From Streptomyces sp. 1222.5 (GTDB lineage: Bacteria; Actinomycetota; Actinomycetes; Streptomycetales; Streptomycetaceae), in contig NZ_FNSZ01000001.1 in assembly GCF_900105245.1 (NCBI RefSeq), positions 3,906,001 to 3,970,000 on the forward strand: a stretch of DNA of 64,000 bases, read 5' to 3'. The notes beneath the pieces were generated by a model. It was not told the DNA's origin. It searched no databases and saw only the letters and a list, made by a program, of their open reading frames with translations. A program made the translations under genes and the position numbers. Of this stretch, positions 23,222 through 31,795 are shown in pieces. Numbering within the stretch: position 1 is the first letter of the stretch; every line of letters starts with the position of its first letter.

Positions 23222-25807
23222 TCAGTCCAGGACGGGCAGCAGATCCGGCAGGTGCCCGTCGGACGCCTCGGCCGCCCGCCGCCGTTCCTCGGGGACCTCT
23301 CCGTAGAGGGTGGTGCGCGGCCTGGCGGGCCGGCCGGCCGCCTCGGCGACCGCGACGAGCTCGCGGACCGACTTGTACGAGCCGTAGGAGGAGCCCGCCA
23401 TGCGGGAGATCGTCTCCTCCATCAGGGTCCCACCGACGTCGTTCGCGCCCGAGCGGAGCATCTCCGCCGCACCCTCCGTGCCCAGTTTCACCCAGCTCGT
23501 CTGGATGTTGGGGATCCAGGGGTGCAGCAGCAGCCGGGCCATCGCGGTCACCGCGCGGTTGTCCCGCATCGAGGGGCCGGGGCGCGCGATGCCCGCCAGG
23601 TACACCGGCGCGTTGGTGTGGATGAAGGGGAGGGTGACGAACTCCGTGAAGCCGCCCGTCCGCTGCTGGATCCCGGCGAGCGTGCGCAGGTGGCCGAGCC
23701 AGTGGCGGGGCTGGTCCACGTGGCCGTACATCATCGTCGACGACGAGCGGATGCCCAGTTCGTGCGCCGTCGTGATCACCTCGATCCAGGTGGCCGCCGG
23801 CAGCTTGCCCTTGGTCAGCACCCAGCGGACCTCGTCGTCCAGGATCTCCGCCGCCGTGCCGGGCACGGAGTCCAGGCCGGCCTCCTTGGCGGCGGTCAGC
23901 CACTCGCGGACGGACAGCCCCGTCCTGGTCGCGCCGTTCACCACCTCCATCGGCGAGAAGGCGTGCACGTGCATGCCGGGGACGCGCTCCTTGACCGCCC
24001 TGGCGATGTCGAAGTAGGCCGTGCCGGGCAGGTCGGGGTGGATGCCGCCCTGCATGCAGACCTCGACCGCGCCCACGTCCCACGCCTGCCGGGCGCGGTC
24101 CGCCACCTGCTCCAGCGACAGGGTGTAGGCGTCCGCGTCGGTGCGGCGCTGGGCGAAGGCGCAGAAACGGCAGCCGGTGTAGCAGACGTTGGTGAAGTTG
24201 ATGTTGCGCGTGACGATGTACGTCACGTCGTCGCCCACCGCCGTCCTGCGCACGTCGTCCGCCACCCGGCACAGCGCGTCCAGCGCCGGGCCGTCCGCGT
24301 GCAGCAGGGCCAGGGCCTCGGCGTCGGTCAGCCGGGTCGGGTCGTCGGCCGCCGTGCGCAGCGCCTGCCGTACGTCCGTGTCGATGCGCTCCGGTGCCAT
24401 GCCGGGGACCGCCGCCTCGCGCAGGGCCTCCCAGTCGCCGTACACCTCGTCGAAGTCGTCGCGCCGGTCGCGGGTGCGGCCCTCGGTGTCGATGGTGCGG
24501 TGCAGGTCCGTGCGGCCGGTCGGCACGAAGGCCTCCTCCGGCTCCTGCCACGGCAGACCCCGCGGGAGGGCGCCGGGCAGTGCCAGCCCGGTCTCGGGGT
24601 CGGCGAGTGCGGCCACGTGCGGGCGTACCCGCGGGTCCAGCCAGGGCTCGCCGCGGCGGACGAACTCCGGGTACACGCAGAGGCGTTCGCGCAGCTCGAA
24701 GCCCGCGGCCGCCGACTTCGCGGCCAGTTCATCGATCTGCGGCCAGGGGCGCTCGGGGTTGACGTGGTCGATGGTGAGCGGGGAGACCCCGCCCCAGTCG
24801 TCGATGCCGGCGCCGATCAGGCGCTCGTACTCGCCGGCCACGAGGTTCGGCGGGGCCTGGAGGCAGGCGCCCGGGCCCATGATGTGCCGGGCGACGGCCA
24901 CCGTGGCGACCAGGTCGTCGAGTTCGGCGTCCGGCATGCCGCGCATCGCCGTGTCCGGCTTGGCGCGGAAGTTCTGGATGATCAGTTCCTGGATGCCGTG
25001 GTGGGCCCGCGCCACCTTCCGCAGCGCGAACACGGACTCCGCGCGCTCCTCGTAGGTCTCCCCGATGCCGATGAGGAGACCGGAGGTGAAGGGGACGGAG
25101 GAGCGGCCGGCGTCCTCCAGCACCCGCAGGCGCACGGCCGGCTCCTTGTCCGGGGAGCCGTGGTGCGGGCCGCCGGGCTCGGACCAGAGCCGGGTCGCGG
25201 TCGTCTCCAGCATCATGCCCATCGAGGGGGCCACCGGCTTCAGACGCTGGAAGTCCGTCCAGGTCAGCACGCCCGGGTTGAGGTGGGGCAGCAGGCCCGT
25301 CTCCTCCAGGACGCGGATGGAGATCGCGCGGACGTAGGCGATGGTGTCGTCGTAGCCGTGCGCGTCCAGCCACTCGCGCGCCTCGGGCCAGCGGTCCTCG
25401 GGCTTGTCGCCGAGGGTGATCAGGGCTTCCTTGCAGCCGAGCGCGGCGCCCTTGCGGGCGATGTCGAGGACCTCGTCCGGGGACATGAACATCCCGTGGC
25501 CCGCCCGGCGCAGCTTGCCGGGGACGGTGACGAAGGTGCAGTAGTGGCACTTGTCCCGGCACAGCCGGGTGAGGGGGACGAAGACGCTCTTCGAGTAGGT
25601 GATGACGCCCGGCCTGCCCGCCGCGTCGAGTCCCGCGTCCCGCACCCGGGCGGCGGACGCGGCGAGATCGGTGAGGGCCTCGCCGCGCGCCTGGAGCAGC
25701 ACCGCGGCCTCGGCGACGTCGAGGGCGACGCCGTCCCGGGCACGTTTGAGGGCGCGACGCATGGAGTTCTCGGTCGGGCCGGTTCCGGAGGTCGCGGAAG
25801 TCGTCAT
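23222..25807 (-). CDS. fbiC: FbiC: 7,8-didemethyl-8-hydroxy-5-deazariboflavin (FO) synthase, CofG-CofH fusion
   Basis: 861 residues, the normal length of the fused enzyme. Two radical-SAM halves each carry a Cx3Cx2C iron-sulfur motif: CRDKCHYC (Cys83, 87, 90; CofG half) and CYTGCRFC (Cys542, 546, 549; CofH half). CofH joins tyrosine-derived p-hydroxybenzyl to 5-amino-6-ribitylaminouracil and CofG closes the deazaflavin ring, giving FO, the chromophore of coenzyme F420. An LLM oxidoreductase gene lies upstream on the same strand (25915), and two more LLM and two Ddn-like genes are elsewhere in the window, so F420 use is a local theme. Confidence 0.97.
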   Translation of the reverse strand: MTTSATSGTGPTENSMRRALKRARDGVALDVAEAAVLLQARGEALTDLAASAARVRDAGLDAAGRPGVITYSKSVFVPLTRLCRDKCHYCTFVTVPGKLRRAGHGMFMSPDEVLDIARKGAALGCKEALITLGDKPEDRWPEAREWLDAHGYDDTIAYVRAISIRVLEETGLLPHLNPGVLTWTDFQRLKPVAPSMGMMLETTATRLWSEPGGPHHGSPDKEPAVRLRVLEDAGRSSVPFTSGLLIGIGETYEERAESVFALRKVARAHHGIQELIIQNFRAKPDTAMRGMPDAELDDLVATVAVARHIMGPGACLQAPPNLVAGEYERLIGAGIDDWGGVSPLTIDHVNPERPWPQIDELAAKSAAAGFELRERLCVYPEFVRRGEPWLDPRVRPHVAALADPETGLALPGALPRGLPWQEPEEAFVPTGRTDLHRTIDTEGRTRDRRDDFDEVYGDWEALREAAVPGMAPERIDTDVRQALRTAADDPTRLTDAEALALLHADGPALDALCRVADDVRRTAVGDDVTYIVTRNINFTNVCYTGCRFCAFAQRRTDADAYTLSLEQVADRARQAWDVGAVEVCMQGGIHPDLPGTAYFDIARAVKERVPGMHVHAFSPMEVVNGATRTGLSVREWLTAAKEAGLDSVPGTAAEILDDEVRWVLTKGKLPAATWIEVITTAHELGIRSSSTMMYGHVDQPRHWLGHLRTLAGIQQRTGGFTEFVTLPFIHTNAPVYLAGIARPGPSMRDNRAVTAMARLLLHPWIPNIQTSWVKLGTEGAAEMLRSGANDVGGTLMEETISRMAGSSYGSYKSVRELVAVAEAAGRPARPRTTLYGEVPEERRRAAEASDGHLPDLLPVLD

Positions 25808-25914
25808 CTCTCGAGCATACGTAGGGGGAAGGACTGTTCAGCGAGGTCGGGGGTGCCGCCGGGACGGGCGGGGCGCGCGCGGGCACGCGCCGCGCCGTGC
25901 GCCGGCCGGCCCGG

Positions 25915-26760
25915 TCACAGGAAGGCCGCGTACGCGTCCAGCACCCGCAGGACCTCCGCCTCCCCGGCTGAGGGCAGTTGGAGGACGACCTCCTCGATGC
26001 CCAGCCCGGCGTAGTGCGCGAGCTTGCCCGGGGTGGGCAGGACGGCGTACGGGACGACCTGGAGGGCGGCCGGGTCGCGCCCCGCGTCGGTCCATGCCGC
26101 GCGCAGGACCGGCAGCGATTCGGACAGTCCGCGGCCGCCGATCGGCAGCCAGCCGTCGGCGTACTCGCCGATGTGCGCGAACAGCGTGGGCCCGGCGGCT
26201 CCGCCGACGAGCGTGCGCGGCCCGACGACCGGGCCGCGCGGCTTCTGCGCCGGTTTGGGGTGGGCGAAGCTGGCCCGCACGCTCGCGAACTCGCCGTCGT
26301 GGGCGAGGGGTTCCTCGGACCACAGCGCGCGCATCAGCGCCATCCGGTCCCGGACCAGCTCGCGCCGGGTGCGCCACCGCACTCCGTGGTCGGCTGCTTC
26401 CTCCACGTTCCAGCCGAATCCGAGGCCGAGGGTGAAGCGCCCGCCGGACAGATGGTCGAGGGTGGCGACCTGCTTGGCGAGGCCGATCGGGTCGTGCTGC
26501 GCGACCAGGGTGACGCCGGTGCCGAGGCCGAGGCGCTCGGTGACGGCCGCGGCCTGGCCGAGCGCCACGAAGGGGTCGAGGGTACGGCCGTACTCGGGCG
26601 GCAGTTCGCCCCCGGCCGGGTAGGGGGTGGCCCGTTCGACGGGGATGTGGGTGTGCTCGGGCAGGTAGAGCCCGGCGTAACCGCGCTGTTCGAGCTCGCG
26701 GGCGAGCGCGGTGGGGGTGATGGTCTCGTCCGTGAGGAAGATCGTGACGGCGATACGCAT
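25915..26760 (-). CDS. LLM-class oxidoreductase, probably F420-dependent
   Basis: 281 residues from ATG 26760. Luciferase-like (LLM) TIM-barrel features: RIAVTIFLTDETITPTALAR, YLPEHTHIP, VTLVAQHDPIGLAKQVATLD with HLSGGRFTLGLGFGWN, and GEYADGWLPIGGRG. The GGRF.LG.G.GWN segment is typical of actinobacterial F420-binding members. Substrate unknown. It is 107 bases upstream of fbiC on the same strand, which supports use of F420 rather than FMN. Confidence 0.85.
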   Translation of the reverse strand: MRIAVTIFLTDETITPTALARELEQRGYAGLYLPEHTHIPVERATPYPAGGELPPEYGRTLDPFVALGQAAAVTERLGLGTGVTLVAQHDPIGLAKQVATLDHLSGGRFTLGLGFGWNVEEAADHGVRWRTRRELVRDRMALMRALWSEEPLAHDGEFASVRASFAHPKPAQKPRGPVVGPRTLVGGAAGPTLFAHIGEYADGWLPIGGRGLSESLPVLRAAWTDAGRDPAALQVVPYAVLPTPGKLAHYAGLGIEEVVLQLPSAGEAEVLRVLDAYAAFL

Positions 26761-26795
26761 GGGCCATCTGTACCGGGTGCGGCCGGAACTGTCCA

Positions 26796-26811
26796 TACCG
26801 ACTGGTCGGCA
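26796..26811. promoter_or_regulatory. TetR-type-like palindrome between divergent LLM and PHP genes
   Basis: TACCGACTGGTCGGCA contains CCGAC-TG-GTCGG. It sits in the 100-bp divergent region between starts 26760 and 26861. Short, hence low confidence. Confidence 0.3.
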
Positions 26812-26860
26812 TTCGGTGTCGGCCTGTCCCGTCCGTCACCGGGGCGCCTACCGTGGACCG

Positions 26861-28252
26861 GTGACCACCCTGCGCGGCACCCTCGCACCCGGCGCACCGG
26901 ACTACGTCTACCTCCCCTTCGAAGTCCCGCCCGGCACGGCCGAGTTGAAGGTCTCCTACACCTACGACAGACCCGCCGTCCCGCCGGGCACCCTCGGCAA
27001 CGCGCTCGACATCGGGCTCTTCGACGAACGCGGCACCGAGCTGGGCGGGCGCGGCTTCCGGGGCTGGTCCGGCGGCGCCCGGACGGAGTTCCGGGTGCGG
27101 GCCGACGAGGCGACGCCCGGCTATCTGCCCGGCCCGCTGAACCCCGGCACCTGGCACATCGCCCTCGGCCCGTACACGGTCGCGCCCCAGGGGCTGCGCT
27201 ACGAGGTGACGGTCACGCTCACCGAGGGCGAGCCCGGCCGGACGCCGACGCCCTCGTATCCGCCCGCCCGGGCCGCCGGCCGGGGACGCGACTGGTACCG
27301 GGGCGACTGCCACCTGCACTCCTGGCACTCCGACGGCCGACGCACCCCGGCCGAGATCGCGGCGCTGGCCCGCGCCGCCGGCCTGGACTTCATCAACAGC
27401 TCCGACCACAACACCACGGCCGCGCACGCCCACTGGGCCGACGCGGCCGGGGACGACCTGCTGGTGCTGCTCGGCGAGGAGGTCACCACCAGGAACGGTC
27501 ACGTCCTGGCCCTCGGCACCGACCCGGGCACCTTCGTCGACTGGCGCCACCGGGCCCGGGACCACCGCTGGGCCCGCTTCGCCCGGGAGATCCGCCGCGC
27601 CGGCGGCCTGGCCGTACCGGCCCATCCGCACGGCGACTGTGTCGGCTGCGCCTGGAAGTTCGGGTTCGCGGAAGCGGACGCCGTCGAGGTGTGGAACGGG
27701 CTGTGGACGCCCGACGACGAGGTGACCCTGGCCGCCTGGGACGCCCGGCTGGTCTCCTCGGCGCGCGCCGGCCGGTCGTGGCTGCCGGCCATGGGGGACA
27801 GTGACGCCCATCGCGACCCGGACGTGGTCGGCCACCCCCAGACGGTGGTCCTGGCCGAGGATCTGACCCGGGAGGCGATCCTCGAGGGCCTGCGGGCCGG
27901 GCGGTCGTACGTGGCCGAGTCGCGGGCCGTCTCCCTGGCCTTCACCGTGACCGCCGAGGGGGGCGCACGTGCGGGGATCGGCGAGCGGCTGACGGCCCCC
28001 GCCGGCGCCCCGGTGACGGTACGGCTGGAGGTCCACGGCGCCCCGCGCTGCTCCGTGCGGCTGGTGACCGACCAGGGCGTGGTGCTCACCGGCGACCCGC
28101 TGCCCGTCTCCGGCGCCGGTGTGGTCGAGTGGCGCACCACCACGGCCCACGCCGCCTACGTGCGGGCGGAGTTGCGGCACGAGGCGGCGGCGGGTCCGCT
28201 GCCCGGGGCGATGGCGGCGTTCACCAACCCCGTGTTCCTCACGGCTGCTTGA
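26861..28252 (+). CDS. CehA/McbA-type PHP-domain metallohydrolase
   Basis: 463 residues from GTG 26861. The N-terminal 140 residues form a beta-rich domain; then the PHP metal motifs follow: GDCHLHSWHSDGRRTP (HxH), FINSSDHNT, EEVTTRNGHVL, PAHPHGDC, and GDSDAHRDPD near residue 310. Such enzymes hydrolyse phosphoesters, carbamates or related esters with two or three metal ions. A short C-terminal beta domain ends the chain. The 3' end overlaps the convergent PadR gene by 14 bp. The substrate cannot be deduced. Confidence 0.85.
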   Translation: MTTLRGTLAPGAPDYVYLPFEVPPGTAELKVSYTYDRPAVPPGTLGNALDIGLFDERGTELGGRGFRGWSGGARTEFRVRADEATPGYLPGPLNPGTWHIALGPYTVAPQGLRYEVTVTLTEGEPGRTPTPSYPPARAAGRGRDWYRGDCHLHSWHSDGRRTPAEIAALARAAGLDFINSSDHNTTAAHAHWADAAGDDLLVLLGEEVTTRNGHVLALGTDPGTFVDWRHRARDHRWARFAREIRRAGGLAVPAHPHGDCVGCAWKFGFAEADAVEVWNGLWTPDDEVTLAAWDARLVSSARAGRSWLPAMGDSDAHRDPDVVGHPQTVVLAEDLTREAILEGLRAGRSYVAESRAVSLAFTVTAEGGARAGIGERLTAPAGAPVTVRLEVHGAPRCSVRLVTDQGVVLTGDPLPVSGAGVVEWRTTTAHAAYVRAELRHEAAAGPLPGAMAAFTNPVFLTAA

Positions 28253-28757
28253 TCTGGTCCGCCGCCCACTCGGCCCAATCGCGCCGCATCGCGTTGAAGC
28301 GCAGCCCGTACTCCAGGGCGATCCGGCCGTAGACCGAGAGGTTGTCGTCGTCCCAGTCGATGGAGTCGTGGAGCTGCCGCAGCCGCTCGTGGCCCTCCTC
28401 GGACATCGCGATCAGCTCGGTGAGGTACGCGTGCGCCTGGTCGGGCCGGAGCACGCCGAGGAAGAAGACGCGCAGCAGGATGTCGCTGCGGGTGTTGCGC
28501 TGGGGCGCGACCTCGGTGAGCCAGTGGCGCAGCTCCGCCGTGCCCTCGTCGGTGATCCGGTACTCCTTGCGTCCGCGCGGGCCTTCGGCGGCCACCGTGA
28601 TCAGCCCGGAGCCCGCCAGTCTGGTCAGCTCGGTGTAGATCTGGCTCTGGGTCGCCGGCCAGACGTTGGCCAGCGAGGTCTCGAACGTCTTCAGCAGGTC
28701 GTAGCCGCTGGCGGGACGTTCCGAGAGCAGGCCGAGCAGTGCGTGTCTGAGGCTCAT
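28239..28757 (-). CDS. PadR-family transcriptional regulator
   Basis: 172 residues. The N-terminal winged helix (LRHALLGLLSERPASGYDLL, QSQIYTELTRLAGSGLI, GPRGRKEYRITDEG) is typical PadR; the C-terminal half is a long dimerisation helix pair. It is divergent from a membrane protein/carotenoid oxygenase operon (28884-30763) with two GACATGTC palindromes between them, so it most likely represses that operon and itself. Confidence 0.93.
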   Translation of the reverse strand: MSLRHALLGLLSERPASGYDLLKTFETSLANVWPATQSQIYTELTRLAGSGLITVAAEGPRGRKEYRITDEGTAELRHWLTEVAPQRNTRSDILLRVFFLGVLRPDQAHAYLTELIAMSEEGHERLRQLHDSIDWDDDNLSVYGRIALEYGLRFNAMRRDWAEWAADQIKQP

Positions 28758-28781
28758 ACCTCCACTTTACCTTCCACTATT

Positions 28782-28818
28782 GACATGTCGAGAGCCGACC
28801 TTCTAGTTTTGACATGTC
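28782..28818. promoter_or_regulatory. Two PadR-type operators in the divergent intergenic region
   Basis: TTGACATGTCGA occurs twice; the palindromic cores GACATGTC lie at 28782-28789 and 28811-28818, 29 bases apart, between PadR (start 28757) and the operon start 28884. The spacing of nearly three helical turns puts both on one face of the DNA. Confidence 0.7.
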
Positions 28819-28883
28819 GAACAAGGAATACAGTCACACCGCAGACCGGAACACCGACCGCTTCCGACCGTCCGGGGGATCTC

Positions 28884-29453
28884 ATGTCGTACCTGCGCAC
28901 GTTCTTGCCGTGGATCGTCTTCGCCGTCATCCCCTCGCGGGACTGGCAGTGGGGCGCCCTGGCCGCCCTGGTGGCCGCCGTCGCGCTCATCGCCGTGGAG
29001 AAGCGGTCGGGTGCCGGCTTCGACGCGCTGATCATCGAGACGGGTTCGGCGGTCTTCTTCGCCGTCCTCGCCGCCGTCGCGTTCGCCGACCCGCACTCGG
29101 GTGTGCACGGCTACTCGGCCGCCCTCTCCTCGGGCTCGCTCGCCGTCATCGCCGGTGTCTCCCTGGCCATCGGCCGGCCGTTCACCCTGGGCATCGCCAA
29201 GCGCACCACTCCGCGCGAGTACTGGGGCCTGAAGCCGTTCATCCGGACCAACGCGGTCATCACCGCCGTGTGGACCGCCGCGTTCGCCCTGACCGCCGCC
29301 GTCCTCGCCCTGCTGGCCCACGCCGGGGACGCCCACTCCACGCCGGCCACCCTCGTGCAGATCGCCGGCTTCGCCGTCCCGATGGTCTTCACCGTCCGCT
29401 ACGTCGCCCACGTCCAGGCGAAGGCCCGGGCCGCCGGGCAGGTGGCCCGGTGA
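28884..29453 (+). CDS. Integral membrane protein, unknown function
   Basis: 189 residues from ATG 28884. Five or six hydrophobic segments (YLRTFLPWIVFAVI, GALAALVAAVALIAV, ETGSAVFFAVLAAVAFA, VWTAAFALTAAVLALLAH, GFAVPMVFTVRYVAHV) with short loops. The stop overlaps the carotenoid oxygenase start (GTGA), so the two are translated together. Possibly delivers or binds the apolar substrate of that enzyme; this is inference from gene order only. Confidence 0.75.
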   Translation: MSYLRTFLPWIVFAVIPSRDWQWGALAALVAAVALIAVEKRSGAGFDALIIETGSAVFFAVLAAVAFADPHSGVHGYSAALSSGSLAVIAGVSLAIGRPFTLGIAKRTTPREYWGLKPFIRTNAVITAVWTAAFALTAAVLALLAHAGDAHSTPATLVQIAGFAVPMVFTVRYVAHVQAKARAAGQVAR

Positions 29454-30763
29454 CCGCCGCCCCGAAGCACCTCAACGGCAACTACGCCCCGGTCACCGAG
29501 GAACTCACCGCGCGCGACCTGCCGGTGACCGGCACGGTCCCGCCCGAGCTGGCCGGCTGGTACCTGCGCAACGGCCCGAACCCGGCGGACGCCGCCTCCG
29601 GCCACTGGTTCTTCGGTGACGGCATGGTCCACGGCGTGCGCCTGGAGGGCGGCCGGGCCGTCTCGTACCGCAACCGCTGGGTGCGCACCACCCGCTTCAC
29701 CGACGACGCCCGGATGTACGACGGCCAGGGCCGCCGGGACCTCACGGCCGGCCCGGCCAACACCCACGTCGTCCGGCACGCCGGCCGCACCCTCGCCCTG
29801 GTCGAGACCGCTCTGCCCTACGAGCTGACCCGCGGCCTCGACACCGTGGGCCCGTACGACTTCGACGGGCGGCTGTCGACCGCGATGACCGCCCACCCAA
29901 AGACCTGTCCCGCCACCGGCGAGCTGCACTTCTTCGGTTACGGCATGGTCGAGCCCACCCACCTGACCTACCACCGGGCCGACGCGGCGGGCGAGCTCAC
30001 CGTCAGCCGGCCCGTCGAGGTGCCCGGGCCGACCATGCTGCACGACTTCGCCCTCACCGCCGGGCACGTCGTCTTCATGGACCTGCCGGTCGTCTTCGAC
30101 GTCGAACTCGCCCTGACCGGCGGGACGATGCCGTACAGCTGGGACGACGGGTACGGCGCCCGGCTCGGCGTGCTGCGCCGCGACGACCCCCACGGCGAGG
30201 TCCACTGGTTCCCCGTCGACCCCTGCTACGTCTTCCACGTCGTCAACGCCCACGACGTCCCGGACGGCACCCTCGTCCTGCACGTGATGCGCTACCCGGA
30301 GATGTGGCGGCGCACCGCCGACGGCCGTACCGGCCCGCAGCAGGCCGTGCTGTGGAAGTGGACCGTCGACCCGGCCCGCGGCACGGTCCGCGAGGAGCAG
30401 GTCGACGACCGGCCCGGCGAGTTCCCGCGCGTCGACGACCGGCTCACCGGGCTCGACTCCGGCCACGGCCACATGACGAGCGGCACCGCACTGGTCCGCT
30501 ACGACCTGGCCACCGGGGCCGCCACCGCCCACGACTTCGGTCCCGGCCGCACCCCCGGGGAGGCGGCGTTCGCCCCCGCCGACGGGACGCCCGGCGGACC
30601 CGGCTGGCTGCTGACGTACGTGCACGACGCTGCCACCGACCGCAGCGACCTGGTGGTCCTGGACGCCGGTGATCTAGCGGCGCCCCCGGTCGCCACGGTC
30701 CACCTGCCCGCCCGGGTGCCGTTCGGCTTCCACGGCAACTGGCTGGCCGACGCGGACGCCTAG
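29450..30763 (+). CDS. Carotenoid cleavage oxygenase (RPE65/ACO family)
   Basis: 437 residues from GTG 29450. The family pattern is complete: NGNYAPV, YLRNGPNP near the start, FFGDGMVHGV, and the four iron-binding His are visible at about 149 (MTAHPK), 198 (LHDFALT), 263 (FHVVNAHD) and 428 (FGFHGNW). The enzyme cleaves a C=C bond of an apocarotenoid or stilbene-like substrate with Fe(II) and O2. No carotenoid biosynthesis gene is seen in the window. It is co-translated with the membrane protein upstream and probably controlled by PadR (28239). The stop overlaps the convergent gene at 30760 by 4 bp. Confidence 0.93.
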   Translation: MTAAPKHLNGNYAPVTEELTARDLPVTGTVPPELAGWYLRNGPNPADAASGHWFFGDGMVHGVRLEGGRAVSYRNRWVRTTRFTDDARMYDGQGRRDLTAGPANTHVVRHAGRTLALVETALPYELTRGLDTVGPYDFDGRLSTAMTAHPKTCPATGELHFFGYGMVEPTHLTYHRADAAGELTVSRPVEVPGPTMLHDFALTAGHVVFMDLPVVFDVELALTGGTMPYSWDDGYGARLGVLRRDDPHGEVHWFPVDPCYVFHVVNAHDVPDGTLVLHVMRYPEMWRRTADGRTGPQQAVLWKWTVDPARGTVREEQVDDRPGEFPRVDDRLTGLDSGHGHMTSGTALVRYDLATGAATAHDFGPGRTPGEAAFAPADGTPGGPGWLLTYVHDAATDRSDLVVLDAGDLAAPPVATVHLPARVPFGFHGNWLADADA

Positions 30764-31155
30764 GCGGGACCGCCCCGGGCCGACCGGCGCAGGGCGACGA
30801 TCTCGGCGACCGCCTCCAGCCAGCGGGCGGCCCGCGTCTCGGCCTCCGGGCCGGTGGCGGTCTGCGCCGCACCGCTCAGCCAGTCGCGCAGCACGGCCGC
30901 CGGCTCGGGGGACGGCAGCGGCTCGGGCAGCCCGGCGGCGTAGGCGAGGCCGCCGGAGCGGACGATCTCCGCGACGAAGACCAGCGAGCGGGGCAGCACG
31001 CCGAGCCGGTCGAGGGTGACCGCGGCGGCGATCGCGCCGTCGCCGAACAGGGCCGTCCGGAACGCCTCCTCGGTCAGGCCGTAACGGAGCAGCATGGTGA
31101 CGTCCGTGCCGGCCAGCACCTCGTCGTCGCTGCGGCTTTCGGGAGCTGGGGACAT
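30760..31155 (-). CDS. Unknown small protein, last gene of the protease/inhibitor operon
   Basis: 131 residues from ATG 31155, 23 bases past the lipoprotein stop. Predominantly helical and acidic in the first half (ESRSDDEVLAGTDVTMLLRY), with EEAFRTALFGDGAIAAAVTL and RLGVLPRSLVFVAEIVRSGG; no signal peptide or membrane helix. No family recognised. Position as fourth gene after a WXG-like protein, a protease and a lipoprotein suggests a cytoplasmic accessory or immunity role, which is inference. Confidence 0.6.
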   Translation of the reverse strand: MSPAPESRSDDEVLAGTDVTMLLRYGLTEEAFRTALFGDGAIAAAVTLDRLGVLPRSLVFVAEIVRSGGLAYAAGLPEPLPSPEPAAVLRDWLSGAAQTATGPEAETRAARWLEAVAEIVALRRSARGGPA

Positions 31156-31178
31156 GAGGGCCTCGGTTCCGGTCCGGG

Positions 31179-31757
31179 TCAGCGGACGGTGATCGTGAAG
31201 ACGTAGTAGGCGGCGCGGGAGTCCGGGGTGCCGGTGGCGGTCGGGTACGGCGACGGGGACGCCGTGCCGTCGGGCGTTGGCCCCAGGGTGGACCGGTCGT
31301 CGGGGCCGGGTCCGGTGCACGTGTGCAGGGGGCAGTAGAGCAGCCGTACGGTCGTCCTGCCCTCGGCGACCGCGGAGAACTCGAAGGACTGGCTGCCGCC
31401 CGTGCCGCCGTCGGCGTCACCGCCGTCCCCGGAACTCCGGTCGCCCCGGAACCTCAGCACGGCCGCGTCCGGCCGGGGGTCGGCGAGGTACCAGTTCTGG
31501 CCGAGGGTCGCGGCGGACGGGACGGTGAGGGTGATCGCCTCCCCCGGCGCGGCGGTGATGGTCCGGTCCCGCGGGCCGTACCGGGTGGAGGGGGTGCCCG
31601 TGGACGGGGTGCCCGTGGCCGGCGTCGTGGGCGCGGGGGTGCTGATGGCAGGGGTGCTCGCGGCGGGCGTGCCGGTCCCGCCTCCGCCGCCGCAGCCGGT
31701 GAGGGCGAGCAGGCAGACGAGGGCGGCGGAGCCGAGAAGAGAGGGGCGTGCGGTCAT
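31179..31757 (-). CDS. Lipoprotein with chagasin-like (I42) inhibitor domain
   Basis: 192 residues from ATG 31757. Signal peptide with lipobox LALTGC (Cys22), then a Thr/Pro/Ser linker of about 35 residues, so the domain is tethered outside the membrane. The domain shows the I42 pattern: PGEAITLTVPSAATLGQNWYL (compare NPTTGYxW), VLRFRGD, then SQSFEFSAVAEGRTTVRLLY, plus a Cys pair (YCPLHTC). I42 proteins inhibit papain-like cysteine proteases. The gene directly upstream encodes just such a protease, so an inhibitor/immunity role is suggested. The family match is by eye and the NPTTGY loop is diverged. Confidence 0.65.
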   Translation of the reverse strand: MTARPSLLGSAALVCLLALTGCGGGGGTGTPAASTPAISTPAPTTPATGTPSTGTPSTRYGPRDRTITAAPGEAITLTVPSAATLGQNWYLADPRPDAAVLRFRGDRSSGDGGDADGGTGGSQSFEFSAVAEGRTTVRLLYCPLHTCTGPGPDDRSTLGPTPDGTASPSPYPTATGTPDSRAAYYVFTITVR

Positions 31758-31795
31758 GGTCGATCGGTGTTCCTGGGTCTCTCGGTCCTGGTCCG

